A stretch of 64,000 bases of DNA from Halobacteriales archaeon YIM A00010 (GTDB lineage Archaea > Halobacteriota > Halobacteria > Halobacteriales > Haloarculaceae): NCBI GenBank assembly GCA_025041175.1, contig JAKCFJ010000002.1, positions 496,001 to 560,000 on the forward strand, written 5' to 3'. Below are positions 1-8,887 of the stretch, piece by piece. The notes under the pieces were generated by a model, which made no database searches, was not told the origin of the DNA, and was given only the letters and a program-made list of their open reading frames with translations. Each line of letters begins with the position of its first letter. The stretch's first letter is position 1. The translations under genes were made by a program, and so were the position numbers.

Positions 1-79
1 TGATCTCCATCGTGCGCTACCAGTACCGTTCAGTCGGGGGTGCTAAAATCTTTCTGTCAGTGAAATTTTCCACGGCAAC

Positions 80-949
80 TCAGTCCAGCCCGACCAGGCG
101 GCGGAACGACGTTTCCGTTATCCACGCGCGGTCGGTGTCCGACAGCGTTTCGACCGCTCGGAGCCAGTTGTGCGATTCGGCGTAGCTGGCAACATCGCTG
201 ACGTTGGGGTAGTCCGACCCCCAGACGACGCGCTCGCGTCCGAACGTGTCGAGGAACCACCGCACGTGCTCGTGCATGTCCCCGTAGGGAAACGTCGTCT
301 CGGACTGGTGGGGGATCTCGGAGAGCTTCACCGCCACGTTGTCGTACGCCGCCAGCTCGGCGAACCGGGCGAACGTGCCCTCCTCGATCGGCGTCTCCGG
401 ACCCGCGTGGGCGAAGTGATCGAACAGATACGTGAGTTCGGGGTACGCGTCGACGAGTGCCAGCGCCTGGTCGAGTTGGCGGTGGTCACAGAGGATCTGT
501 ACGGTCGCGTCCGTCTCGATGGCCGCCTCCCAGAACGCCGTTTCCTCGATCGCCTCCTCGAGCCAGGTGACGCTCGGGTCGAACGTCTCCCACATTTGAT
601 CGTACGGACAGGCCGCGCCGAGTCGGAATCCGAGGACTCCTTCGGTGTGCATGCAACGGCGCAGGTGATCGGCCGCGCCGGCTGCGAACGGATCGAGCAT
701 CACGACGCCGTACAGCCGGTCGTACTCCTCTGCGACCCGCACCGTGTACCAGTTCTCTACCCAGTCGCAGATGGGGTAGCCGACAACGACGGCCTCCTCG
801 ATCCCGTTTCGATCCATGTCGGCCAACAGCCGGTCGGCGGTGTAGACAGTGTGAACGTCGAAACCGTCGACGAGATCCAACAGCGGTCCGTTCACCCACG
901 GATGGGTCTCGCTCGCTGGTCCCCACGCGTGGGTGTGCGTATCGAGCAT
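80..949 (-). CDS. Amidohydrolase_2-family sugar lactonase-like hydrolase
   Basis: A 289-residue TIM-barrel metal-dependent hydrolase of the amidohydrolase_2 / COG3618 type. The N-terminus LDTHTHAWGP carries the HxH metal motif. A mid-protein DHFAH supplies another His, and WGSDYP near residue 255 supplies the late Asp. Length and start fit L-fucono- and L-rhamnono-lactonases and related 2-pyrone-4,6-dicarboxylate hydrolases. It is divergent from an L-rhamnose mutarotase, so hydrolysis of a deoxy-sugar lactone in the cytoplasm is the best inference; the substrate is not proven. The ATG at 949 lies about 25-30 nt below a TATA-like box, which fits leaderless transcription. Confidence 0.85.
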   Translation of the reverse strand: MLDTHTHAWGPASETHPWVNGPLLDLVDGFDVHTVYTADRLLADMDRNGIEEAVVVGYPICDWVENWYTVRVAEEYDRLYGVVMLDPFAAGAADHLRRCMHTEGVLGFRLGAACPYDQMWETFDPSVTWLEEAIEETAFWEAAIETDATVQILCDHRQLDQALALVDAYPELTYLFDHFAHAGPETPIEEGTFARFAELAAYDNVAVKLSEIPHQSETTFPYGDMHEHVRWFLDTFGRERVVWGSDYPNVSDVASYAESHNWLRAVETLSDTDRAWITETSFRRLVGLD

Positions 950-972
950 ACGAAGGACGTGGGAAGGCTCCG

Positions 973-987
973 TACTAAATCTTATCT
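973..987 (-). promoter_or_regulatory. TATA-like box for the lactonase-type gene
   Basis: On the minus strand the segment reads GATAAGATTTAG, about 24-36 nt upstream of the ATG at 949. That is the expected spacing for a leaderless haloarchaeal promoter. No Shine-Dalgarno sequence is seen. Confidence 0.4.
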
Positions 988-1046
988 ACGGGGAAAGTTC
1001 CACTCCCCAGAAGAACTAAGCACGGCGGTGTCGAACCGGGAACCGG

Positions 1047-1346
1047 ATGGAGCGAATCGCGTTTCACCTCCGTATCGAGGACGGAAAGCGAGCGGCGTAC
1101 CGAGACGAACACGAGGACGTTCCGAACGAACTCGAATCGGCGTATCTCGAGGCGACCGAAGTGGAAACCTACAGCGTTTTCGAGAAGGATGGGCACGTGT
1201 TCGGATACATGGAGGTCGACGATCCCGAAGCCATCCGGAACGTTATGGCAGAGAGCCAAGCACAGGCCGAATGGGACGACGTGATGGCGTCGATCCTCAT
1301 CGACGAGACCGATCCCTGGATGGAGGAAGTGTATCGCATGGTGTGA
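1047..1346 (+). CDS. rhaM: L-rhamnose mutarotase family protein
   Basis: A 99-residue alpha/beta-barrel dimer-type protein that matches L-rhamnose mutarotase in length and pattern: N-terminal MERIAFHLRI, then EHEDVPNELESAY, then the YSVFEKDGHVFGYMEV strand pair and a late WDDVM helix. The family interconverts alpha and beta anomers of L-rhamnose; relatives act on other sugars. It is divergent from the lactonase-type amidohydrolase at 80-949, so the two probably serve the same deoxy-sugar route. The ATG at 1047 follows a weak A/T-rich element about 30 nt upstream. No transporter or kinase for rhamnose lies next to it. Confidence 0.85.
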   Translation: MERIAFHLRIEDGKRAAYRDEHEDVPNELESAYLEATEVETYSVFEKDGHVFGYMEVDDPEAIRNVMAESQAQAEWDDVMASILIDETDPWMEEVYRMV

Positions 1347-1431
1347 CGAATCGACTGATTGTGGCTAGCTTCCGGTGATGGCGGATACAGTTCGATCACC
1401 GGGGAAACGACCTCGGTGCTCCTCGAACAGT

Positions 1432-1528
1432 ACACTGTCGAACAGGGGTGATCGCACATCGGCTGCTGGTGAATCGCAAGATAGCAGCCGGATATTCCGT
1501 CGCACTCCGTCCGCAGGGCCGACAGTAT
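1432..1528 (+). repeat. Short terminal-inverted-repeat element, copy A
   Basis: About 97 bp. It begins ACACTGTCGAACAG and ends in CCGACAGTAT. The interior shares GCTGGTGAA, CAGC and ATTCCGTC blocks in the same order as the copy at 54811-54911. The left end is degenerate (ACACTG instead of ATACTG). No ORF is inside. It could be a MITE or a structured RNA/DNA element. Confidence 0.7.
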
Positions 1529-2287
1529 AGGGCCGTGCGTTCTCTACGCCTCCTGGACATCGACGGAATCAGGTTCGGCGCGAGTGTTCCCGATTTGGGC
1601 GGAGTACCGGAGCAATCACGGGCGCTTTATCCGGTATTGACGGAGACAAGTGAAACAGGCCGTTCGTTACCCGTGGCAAATCCCACGATCGAACCACTAA
1701 CTCGACAGTGTCGACGTTCGTGGCTTTCACTGCCGCGTGGACTGGAACCCTCCACGATCGTCCGGTGATAACGAACGAAGAGCTGGCGCTCGAAATCACG
1801 GTGTGCGGGGTGAACGTCATCCGATCATCACAAAGGTACTGCTGTAATGGGATGAGAGAAGCGGCAACGCGGGTGCTCATCCGGAAACGATCTACCGCGA
1901 ACCGGCCCAGTCCGGAAGCACGGGAAACGACGGGACGCGTTCCCGACAGGCGTGGCAACACGACGTCATCCGCCTTGCTTCCGACTGACGGAGAATAAGG
2001 TTCTCGTTCTGATATAGATTAGTTTTGAACTTTTCAGACGGTAGTCTCATAGCTAGTGATTGGAGAAGACACTTATCTAGAATAACTACTATATTCTCAT
2101 CCGGTGTGTTCGTGAGTATTCTCTTTCGGATGCCGTACTGCCAACGCTTCCATCTAGAAAGCTGCGTTACAGCCAGTTATCGAGTCCCGACTATTCATAG
2201 TACAATAACGGAATCAAAATAATAATGACTATAATTATTAGACGCCAATTATCTTAGAAAATATTGGTGGCGGCTTTAGGTGTGATA

Positions 2288-2312
2288 TTGATTCGTGAAT
2301 TCCATGAATCAA
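2288..2312. repeat. 25-bp near-perfect palindrome centred on GAATTC
   Basis: The arms TTGATTC and GAATCAA flank a central AATT core, with only one mismatched pair. It lies about 38 nt downstream of the stop of the small membrane ORF at 2350-2532 (minus strand) and could be a hairpin terminator for it. No other assignment can be supported. Confidence 0.4.
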
Positions 2313-2349
2313 ATATATTACCTAGGTGGTATTTAAGGGGCGAACGTTG

Positions 2350-2532
2350 CTACCGTCGTTCCCAGACACAGCCGAGCACGGTGCCACCCAGGAACGTGAG
2401 CGTGAGATGTGGGAACGCCACCAGCACTAGGATGGCACATAGAACGGCCGAGAGCGCGAGCGACACCCTCAACGGGGGCGCAGGACGGCGGTGTTCGTAG
2501 GCAAGTCGGCTTTCGTGGGGTCTCTGTCGCAT
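2350..2532 (-). CDS. Small two-segment membrane protein, hypothetical
   Basis: 60 residues: a basic N-terminal tail (about residues 1-22), then two hydrophobic stretches, VSLALSAVLCAILVLVAF and LTLTFLGGTVLGCVW, and a short charged end. This basic-tail plus hairpin layout is common in tiny haloarchaeal membrane proteins and is unlike the Arg/Ser-rich shadows around it. No family is recognised. The ATG at 2532 has no clear promoter. It may be real, but composition is the only evidence. Confidence 0.4.
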   Translation of the reverse strand: MRQRPHESRLAYEHRRPAPPLRVSLALSAVLCAILVLVAFPHLTLTFLGGTVLGCVWERR

Positions 2533-2969
2533 GTGTTGTAATCGAAGCGGTCAGTGGACAGTACGACACCCAGCCAACGAGTGGACAAGCCACGGGCTGG
2601 ATGGAATCGATGGGACGATCGATGGACCCGACGGTCGATGGCGACCGAACGCGCGTCCAGAAACGGCCACACGGCCGGCTCGATCGCTGGAACCACGGAG
2701 AGCGGTGTACGTGGGAGGAGGCGACGGTACCACTGGTGGCGCGGAACGCTCTCTGCGGTCGCGTCGGCGGAACGACCCCGACAGTGCTCGGGGCAGCGTG
2801 CGCCGTGCGTATGGATCAGGTCATGATGTCACCGAATGTGCGCTCGCGTTCGAAATATTCGATGGACATCACTTAACGGTTGCTCGGGATTGTTAGACAG
2901 CATCACACCGACCAACGCCCGTATCAGGATCGACGAAACAGCCGTCGCGCTACAGGGAGTGTCGGATGC
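2533..2969. other. Intergenic stretch with no supported gene
   Basis: Both strands have open frames, but all look like shadows (W/R/G-rich, no hydrophobic core, no motif). I see no repeat or RNA gene. It could be decayed coding sequence because G+C stays high. Confidence 0.5.
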
Positions 2970-3974
2970 TCACAGCAGCGGCTCGAGAGCGTTCATCGTC
3001 GCTTCTTTGTCGTCCTGATCCATTCCACGGACGAATCCGACGCGCACTGCGTCCACGCCGTCGATCGCCCCGAACCGCTCGATCCGCTCGCGGACCTCTT
3101 CGGGAGTCCCTGCCGCGGCGAGTTTGTCCAGCAGCCCATCGGGGAGTGCTGTGGCCATGGTCTCCGTATCCCGGTCCTCCCCCGCGGCGCGGATCGCGTT
3201 CACGACGTCTCCGTACCCTTGTTGTGCGACGGACTGACCGTAGAACGGACCGTACGCGCCGATGAGGAAGGCTACCATCGAACGGGCAGTTTCACGAGCG
3301 CGGTCGCGGTCCTCGCTCGCAAAACAGCGCACGAGCGGCGCGACACGGAGCGCCGACGGCTCCCGGTCGCCTAGCTCCGTCCCGCGTCGCAGATCGTCCA
3401 TCCGTTCTCGTAGCCCGTCGGGCGTGAACAGCTGTGGCACCCACCCATCGGCGAACCGACCGGCGAGCTCGACCGCCGTGGGTCCGAGCGCAGCCACGTC
3501 GATCGGCGGTGGTTCCTCGGGCGTCGGCCGGTCGTATGAGAGCCCGTCGAGTTGGTAGACGTCGCCTTCGTACTCGACTGACCCACCGGAGTACACCGCC
3601 CGAACGATGTCGATCGTCTCCCGGAGTCGCCGGAGCGGCCGGTCGAAGGAGCCACCATGCCACCGCTCAGCAATGGCGGGCGAGCTCGTGCCGACTCCGA
3701 GCCGAAACCGGCCCCCGGTTGCCTCGTGCATCGTCAACGCCGTCTGTGCGAGGACAGTCGGCGCGCGTCCGTAAGGAGACAGCACGTCGGTCGAGAGACC
3801 GATCCGATCGGTGCGCTCCCCGATGACGGCAAACGTGGTTATCATGTCCCGCCCGGTGGTCTCACCCGCAGACACCCGTGCGAATCCGAGTGCTTCAGCC
3901 CGGCGGGCCTGCGACGCGACCGCATCCAACGTATCGTGGTCCGAAACGCTCACAACGAGGTCTAACTCGCTCAT
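2970..3974 (-). CDS. LLM-class coenzyme F420-dependent oxidoreductase
   Basis: A 334-residue luciferase-like monooxygenase fold of the F420-dependent type. Landmarks are an N-terminal LDLVVSVSD strand, RRAEALGFARVSAGETTGRD, then LGVGTSSP after the TGGRFRLG turn typical of F420 binders, and LAGRFADGWVPQ in the second half. It should transfer hydride between reduced F420 and an unknown organic substrate in the cytoplasm. It stands alone, with low-information DNA on both sides, so the substrate cannot be inferred from neighbours. The start at 3974 gives the usual family N-terminus. Confidence 0.9.
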   Translation of the reverse strand: MSELDLVVSVSDHDTLDAVASQARRAEALGFARVSAGETTGRDMITTFAVIGERTDRIGLSTDVLSPYGRAPTVLAQTALTMHEATGGRFRLGVGTSSPAIAERWHGGSFDRPLRRLRETIDIVRAVYSGGSVEYEGDVYQLDGLSYDRPTPEEPPPIDVAALGPTAVELAGRFADGWVPQLFTPDGLRERMDDLRRGTELGDREPSALRVAPLVRCFASEDRDRARETARSMVAFLIGAYGPFYGQSVAQQGYGDVVNAIRAAGEDRDTETMATALPDGLLDKLAAAGTPEEVRERIERFGAIDGVDAVRVGFVRGMDQDDKEATMNALEPLL

Positions 3975-4376
3975 CGAGTAGCACGATACGACAGACGCTA
4001 ATAAGGTTTCTCACGGTGTTCGTGGACGGGAATTCTGTAGCTGTTCCTGTCGAGTCCGGGCCGGCGTACCATAACTCCATGATATATAATGTTGTGATGT
4101 TATTCATATCGAAATCCTACACCCATCTGCCGGCAAAAAGGATTGTCGGCGATCGTGCACTTTTGGATCGGGAGCATTGTTCCGGTGTGCGGTCACTCGC
4201 ATACCTCACGTAGTATTTCGGTCGTACAAAGGCGTATTGCGCTACAACGAACAGCGAGCACAATCCGACGTTTCAACCCGGGACACCCCTGCTTGCGGTG
4301 GGTATTGTGGAATAAATGGTAATGATTCATTCACGAATAGATATTATTAAGGCAATGGGACTAGTTCTATTCTTTG
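3975..4376. other. Intergenic A/T-rich region with promoter of the Thr-rich secreted protein
   Basis: No gene is supported. The segment carries the divergent promoters for 2970-3974 and 4377-5516. The right one includes an ATATTATTAAG box near 4341-4351. Confidence 0.5.
4341..4351 (+). promoter_or_regulatory. TATA-like box for the Thr-rich repeat protein
   Basis: An ATATTATTAAG segment about 27-35 nt upstream of the ATG at 4377. The spacing fits a leaderless or near-leaderless transcript. Confidence 0.4.
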
Positions 4377-5516
4377 ATGTCTTCCTATCAGGTAGATGTC
4401 CCAGCCATCCTCACGGTCATTATCGTGGCTGGAGCAATGATCACGACGATGTGGGTTCCCCACCAAGTCGGAGCTGTCGGGACAACAGCCGACACCTCAC
4501 CTCCCGCCGTTCCGATCGATTCTGGGAGCCCTGTGACTGACGAGATCGAGCCGGGAACAGACGCTGATTACTACTCAATTACGGCTAGCGGAGCTGGTGA
4601 TATGATTGTCAACGTTTCTGCCGTCGACGGCGATGGAACGTACGTGTCCGCCGATGTGTTGGCGTTCGATGGCACTCATCTCGGAATGGCTACCTCCTCT
4701 GCGGAGGTCCCACTAACGCTCGATATCCCTACGTCCGGTACGTATTATGTCAGAGTAAATGCGGAAGAAGAAACGAAATACACCCTCACCGTGAGTATCG
4801 AACAGACAACATCGATAGAGACACCGACGGAAATTCAGACCACAACGCCAGATACTACGGATACACCGACCGAAACGCAAACCGTAACGACAACTCAGAC
4901 GGACACACCGACGGAAATTCAGACCACAACGCCGGATAATACGGATACACCGACCGAAACGCAAACTGTAACGACAACTCAGACAGATACAACCGAGACG
5001 CAACCCACGACGCAAGACGATACGAACACTCAAACCACGACGCAAGACGATACGAACACTCAAACCACGACCCAAGACGATACGAACACTCAAACCACGA
5101 CGCAAGACGATACGGACACCCAAACCACGACCCAAGACGATACGAACACCCAAACCACGACCCAAGACGATACGAACACTCAACCCACGACGCAAGACGA
5201 CACGGACACCCAAACCACGACGCAAGACGACACGGACACCCAAACCACGACGCAAGACGACACGGACACTCAAACCACGACGCAAGACGATACGAACACT
5301 CAAACCACGACGCAAGACGATACGAACACCCAAACCACGACGCAAGACGATACGAACTCCCAAACCACGACGCAAGACGATACGAACTCCCAAACCGAGA
5401 CAGACCGGAACGAAGAAACGGCAACTTCGTCAGAACCACCCAACGAGTCAGTGTCCGAGGATAGCGAGTCGACCGAATCAGATAGCGACGATACGCAGGA
5501 CGAAGAAGGCTGCTAG
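4377..5516 (+). CDS. Exported PPC-like protein with Thr/Asp/Gln decapeptide repeats
   Basis: About 379 residues. A hydrophobic segment (about 9-27, PAILTVIIVAGAMITTMW) acts as Sec signal or anchor. Residues of about 45-145 form a small beta domain (DEIEPGTDADYYSI ... SGTYYVRV) resembling the bacterial pre-peptidase C-terminal (PPC) fold. Next come two copies of a 28-residue Thr/Pro unit, then about 13 tandem decapeptides of consensus QDDTNTQTTT, and a Ser/Glu/Asp-rich tail ending in Cys. The low-complexity acidic Thr tract is probably an extracellular, O-glycosylated stalk. There is no C-terminal membrane helix or PGF-type sorting signal, so attachment, if any, is by the N-terminus. I chose ATG at 4377 over the upstream TTG. 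Confidence 0.85.
   Translation: MSSYQVDVPAILTVIIVAGAMITTMWVPHQVGAVGTTADTSPPAVPIDSGSPVTDEIEPGTDADYYSITASGAGDMIVNVSAVDGDGTYVSADVLAFDGTHLGMATSSAEVPLTLDIPTSGTYYVRVNAEEETKYTLTVSIEQTTSIETPTEIQTTTPDTTDTPTETQTVTTTQTDTPTEIQTTTPDNTDTPTETQTVTTTQTDTTETQPTTQDDTNTQTTTQDDTNTQTTTQDDTNTQTTTQDDTDTQTTTQDDTNTQTTTQDDTNTQPTTQDDTDTQTTTQDDTDTQTTTQDDTDTQTTTQDDTNTQTTTQDDTNTQTTTQDDTNSQTTTQDDTNSQTETDRNEETATSSEPPNESVSEDSESTESDSDDTQDEEGC
5008..5398 (+). repeat. Tandem 30-bp coding repeat, about 13 units
   Basis: In-frame 30-bp units encode QDDTNTQTTT with small variants (N to D, T to S, T to P). Units differ mainly at synonymous or near-synonymous sites, which suggests recent slippage or recombination. There are no spacers, so this is not a CRISPR array. 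Confidence 0.9.
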
Positions 5517-5524
5517 CGGAGCTT

Positions 5525-5539
5525 CTTTTTTCTTATTTT
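5525..5539 (+). terminator. T-rich terminator after the repeat protein
   Basis: A run rich in T (CTTTTTTCTTATTTT-like) begins about 9 nt after the stop at 5516. Archaeal termination commonly occurs at such oligo-T tracts. It sits between convergent genes. Confidence 0.5.
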
Positions 5540-5581
5540 ACGCGTGACTGATCAGAGGATCCCCACGGAATTCCTCCGACG

Positions 5582-7324
5582 TTATTCTCCGAGCCGTTCG
5601 GGATCGAGACGTGCGTATCGAACGATGGCGTCGAACGCTTCATTAGACAGACGGCTGCCGTTGATGATTCCCCGGCCGGTACGCTCACGCACGTACGAAG
5701 CAACGAATCGGCGGGCAACGAGTGCCTTGCGGGCGTCGTTCTGGTCGAGTTGGCACTGCGCTTGCTCGAGCAGGATTGCGGCGGTCGTCACATCGAAGAT
5801 GTAATCCGCGAGTTCCTTGGCCTGAAACTGTGCGTACTCGGCGTCTGCAGTACCGATGGTAGCGATGGCGGTTTCCAACCCATCGCGTTCGGTTCGGATG
5901 ACTTCGGCCAAATCCTCGAGTGCCGGATGGGTGACCGCGTCGAGTCGTTCGTCGATCAGCGCGAGCAACGGCTCATGGGCGGCTTCGCGGGCCATTGCCC
6001 GGAGTACGTCGAGCGCCATTACGTTCGAGGCACCCTCCCAGATGGGGAGTACCTGGGCGTTACGCAACAGTCGTGGGTGGACGAACTCCTCGACGTAGCC
6101 GTTCCCCCCTTTGATCTCCATGGCGTAGGAGGCAGTGTCAACGGCCATTCGCGCCGTGCGATATTTCGCAACCGGAATGAGAACGCGCACGAGGCGGTGT
6201 GCCCTCTCGTCGTTCCCGCGCTCCTGACGGTGGAACGCTTCGACGGCTTCGAAGGTGAACGCAAGCGCCGCCTCGTGGTCGACGGCCATCTCAAGGAGGT
6301 CCCGGCGCATCAATGGGTGTTCGTCGAGTCGCTTGCCGAACGCCTCCCGATTGGCGGCGTGGACCTTCGACTCCAACAGTGACCGCCCCATCGCGCCACA
6401 GGCGGAGATAGCGTTGTAGAGACGTTCGGCGTTCAGCATCTCGGACATCTGCTTGAACCCGTTCTCGGGCTCGCCGATGAGATACGCCTCGCTTCCCTCG
6501 AAAACGACTTCGCCGGTCGGCACGGTTGTGGTGCCGAGCTTGTCTTTCAGGCGGCGAAACCGGTAGTCGGTCGGCTCGCCAGCGCGGTCGTGTGTCGAAA
6601 CGAGAAAGAGCGACAGTCCGTCGGTGCCTGCGGGCGCGTCGGACCGCCGTGCGAGCACGAGCGCGGCCGGCGAATCGAGATTCGAGCAGAACCACTTCTC
6701 TCCGTACAGTTCGTAGGTGCCGTCCTCCTGTGGCTCGGCAGTCACCTCGTTCGCGCCGACGTCGCTTCCCCCTTGTTTCTCGGTGAGAAACATCGCACCG
6801 GTCATCAACTCGTCGTACTCCCGTGCTGTCAGGCCCTCGTAAAACTCCTGAAGGGAGCCGTCGTCGAACGAATCCAGAACGAGCGCAGCTCCCCCCGTCA
6901 TCGCTCCCGGACAGCCGAGTCCGACGCTTGACGCGTACTCCATCAGGTAGAACTGGCCGAAGTGATACGGGAAGGAAACGGGAGCATCTCGACCGGGCGG
7001 AGCCTCGAAGACATCGGCAATAACGCCTGCTTCGTACACCAACCGCTCGTTTTCGATGTGAGCAGGATGGTACTCGATCTCGTTTGTGACCGCACCGTGC
7101 TTGTCGTGGGTGCGGAGTTCGGGGGGATTGTCAGCGGCGGTGTCAGCGTTGTCGACCACGGTGTGACCGATCGTCTCGCCAAACTCGCGCAAGCGCGACT
7201 CGCCCCAGTCCAGCTCCTCGCTCTCACAGCGCTGTCGGAGTTCGAACTGAAGCGCGCGGTCATAGGTGTAGTAGTTGCAGTGACGCCCTTCCTCCAGCAC
7301 GGCGTAGTCGAGGGGATCGGACAT
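5582..7324 (-). CDS. AidB-like acyl-CoA dehydrogenase
   Basis: About 580 residues, the length of the AidB/long acyl-CoA dehydrogenase group. FAD-binding landmarks are MTGAMFLTEKQGGSDVGAN (close to the AidB form MTEKQGGSD) and WFCSNLDS. The helical C-terminal half contains KGGNGYVEEFVHPRLLRN and PIWEGASNV, which define the flavin and dimer contacts. It probably oxidises an acyl-CoA or related thioester in the cytoplasm; AidB itself is linked to alkylation protection and has weak activity. A GTG at 7345 would add seven residues. I prefer the ATG at 7324 because the family starts nearby. No partner electron-transfer flavoprotein genes are adjacent. Confidence 0.92.
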   Translation of the reverse strand: MSDPLDYAVLEEGRHCNYYTYDRALQFELRQRCESEELDWGESRLREFGETIGHTVVDNADTAADNPPELRTHDKHGAVTNEIEYHPAHIENERLVYEAGVIADVFEAPPGRDAPVSFPYHFGQFYLMEYASSVGLGCPGAMTGGAALVLDSFDDGSLQEFYEGLTAREYDELMTGAMFLTEKQGGSDVGANEVTAEPQEDGTYELYGEKWFCSNLDSPAALVLARRSDAPAGTDGLSLFLVSTHDRAGEPTDYRFRRLKDKLGTTTVPTGEVVFEGSEAYLIGEPENGFKQMSEMLNAERLYNAISACGAMGRSLLESKVHAANREAFGKRLDEHPLMRRDLLEMAVDHEAALAFTFEAVEAFHRQERGNDERAHRLVRVLIPVAKYRTARMAVDTASYAMEIKGGNGYVEEFVHPRLLRNAQVLPIWEGASNVMALDVLRAMAREAAHEPLLALIDERLDAVTHPALEDLAEVIRTERDGLETAIATIGTADAEYAQFQAKELADYIFDVTTAAILLEQAQCQLDQNDARKALVARRFVASYVRERTGRGIINGSRLSNEAFDAIVRYARLDPERLGE

Positions 7325-7741
7325 ATTCTGGTATTGGTGTGTCACATTTTCAGTCTTCTGTTTGGGGGACGTTGTCGAACCTCGACCGCTTTCGGAGCGA
7401 GAGACAACGATCGGTATTCATACTGTCAGCTATGGTCCGTTGACCACTCATAGGGACTGTTGTGATTCCGTCCCGCTGTAGCGAAACAGAACGGTTCGTA
7501 AAACCCCAGAGCAGTCGTCAGTCAGCGACCGTGCCGAAAATACTCACAACAGTCACTATCAGTTGCCGTTTACCACACGTCCCATCTCCGCGACACAGAC
7601 CACCGTCGATGTCACGTACGTATGACCGGCAGTATCAGCGGATCGGAACGACGCCGTGCCGAGCGGGGGGCAAGCGGATTTGATAGCGGTCGCCCCAGAC
7701 ACTAACCATCTGCCCGGAGTAGAACACGTGGGTGACGCGCA
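7325..7741. other. Divergent intergenic region, no gene seen
   Basis: It holds the promoters for the acyl-CoA dehydrogenase (minus) and the rhodanese/MBL gene (plus). A TTCATACTGTCAG at about 7417-7429 resembles one end of the short inverted-repeat family, but no matching second end is clear. Confidence 0.45.
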
Positions 7742-8887
7742 GTGTTTAACCAGATCACAGCCGACGAACTGACCGAGAAGCTCGACACTGGCGAATCGTT
7801 CACCCTCATCGACACCCGTCCCGAAGACAGCTACGACGCGTGGCACATCGGAGCCGCCGAGAACGTGCCGTTTCCTCCAGGGGGTGAACTGAGCGAGGAC
7901 CAGCGACACCGCGTGAATGAACTCACTGATGGGCAACCAGTGGTAGCCATCTGTGGAAAAGGGCTCTCTTCGACCTCGTTCGCCGCCGAACTCGATGCCA
8001 ACGGCTACGACGACGTGACCGTCGTGAAAGGTGGAATGGAAGTGTGGAGCAAGGTGTACGAAGTCGTTCCCGTCCGGACCCGCCACGACGATCTCGTACT
8101 GCACCAGGTTCAGCGCCGTGCCAAAGGCTGTCTCGGTTACATCGTCGGGTCGCGCAGCACTGGTGAGGCGATTGTCGTCGACGCCACGCGCCAGACGGAC
8201 GTGTTCAAGATCGCTGCCCAGGAAGCGGGGCTGACGATCGCGCGCGTCCTCGACACTCACATCCACGCCGACCACATCTCCGGTGGGCGAACGCTCGCCC
8301 GTGAGCTTGCTGTCCCGTATCACCTCAGTGGCCACCTCGACGACCGAGACGCGGAGATCGAGTACGCGTTCGAACCAGTGGAAGCGGGAGACGTGTGGAC
8401 GATCGGAGAGATCGAAATCGAAATGTTGCACACACCGGGCCACACTAGCGAGATGATCAATCTACTCGTTGACAGCGTGGCGTTGACGAGCGATACGCTG
8501 TTCGTCGACGGCGTCGGCCGAACCGAACTCCAGTTCGGTGACGAAGACGCCCGCGGCGCGGAACTGCTGTACGAGTCCGTAAACGACGTGCTCGGCGCGG
8601 TAGACGACGCCGTGGTCCTTCCGGACCACGTCACTGTCACCCAGGAGGGGGAGTTCGACCCCGGCAACCCTGGCGATCCCATCAGGGCGCGGCTCGGCGA
8701 CCTTCGGGACCGACTCGACGTCTTCACGCTCGAGAAGGAGGCGTTCGTCGAACAGATCACTGAGCGTTCCCCGGAGAAGCCACAAAACTACGAAACCATC
8801 ATCAGCGTGAATGTCGGCAGCGAATCCACGGACCGTGAGGGAGAAGCCACAGAACTCGAACTCGGACCGAACAACTGCGCGGCGTGA
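7742..8887 (+). CDS. Rhodanese - metallo-beta-lactamase fold protein
   Basis: 381 residues with an N-terminal rhodanese domain (about 1-105; the active-site loop AICGKGLSS places Cys at residue 71), then an MBL-fold domain with the HIHADH metal motif at 173-178 and a later HTPGHTSE. It is probably a sulfur-transfer or persulfide dioxygenase-like enzyme of the ETHE1/glyoxalase-II group in the cytoplasm. The domain order is rhodanese first, the reverse of the better-known MBL-rhodanese fusions. The start codon is GTG at 7742; no ATG gives a full rhodanese domain. It is monocistronic. Confidence 0.9.
   Translation: MFNQITADELTEKLDTGESFTLIDTRPEDSYDAWHIGAAENVPFPPGGELSEDQRHRVNELTDGQPVVAICGKGLSSTSFAAELDANGYDDVTVVKGGMEVWSKVYEVVPVRTRHDDLVLHQVQRRAKGCLGYIVGSRSTGEAIVVDATRQTDVFKIAAQEAGLTIARVLDTHIHADHISGGRTLARELAVPYHLSGHLDDRDAEIEYAFEPVEAGDVWTIGEIEIEMLHTPGHTSEMINLLVDSVALTSDTLFVDGVGRTELQFGDEDARGAELLYESVNDVLGAVDDAVVLPDHVTVTQEGEFDPGNPGDPIRARLGDLRDRLDVFTLEKEAFVEQITERSPEKPQNYETIISVNVGSESTDREGEATELELGPNNCAA

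Larger units (their letters stand above)
1347..2349. other. Gene-poor stretch with one inverted-repeat element and an A/T-rich right half
   Basis: I see no convincing gene. Reading frames here have arginine/serine-rich shadow composition and no family motif. The stretch holds one copy of the short inverted-repeat element (1432-1528). From about 2005 it becomes A/T-rich, ending in a near-perfect 25-bp palindrome at 2288-2312. Confidence 0.6.

Noticed and set aside
170-1378. 402-residue plus-strand ORF over the lactonase gene
   Set aside because: It is the antisense shadow of the amidohydrolase, with Arg/Val-rich composition and no motif; it also overlaps the mutarotase gene.
1569-1961. 130-residue minus-strand ORF in the gene-poor stretch
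   Set aside because: No hydrophobic core, motif or promoter; composition is like the surrounding shadows.
5008-5398. Possible CRISPR array
   Set aside because: Units are contiguous and in frame, with no unique spacers and no cas genes nearby.
4713-5439. Long antisense frames across the Thr-rich repeat gene
   Set aside because: They are mirror readings of the 30-bp tandem repeat (Arg/Gly/Val or Ser/Trp repeats) with no start context or family; the plus-strand protein explains the region.
7417-7429. Further copies of the short inverted-repeat element (also near 27368-27380 and 42346-42357)
   Set aside because: Only one end (TCATACTGTC or its complement) is recognisable; no second end or interior match could be placed, so these may be chance or heavily decayed.
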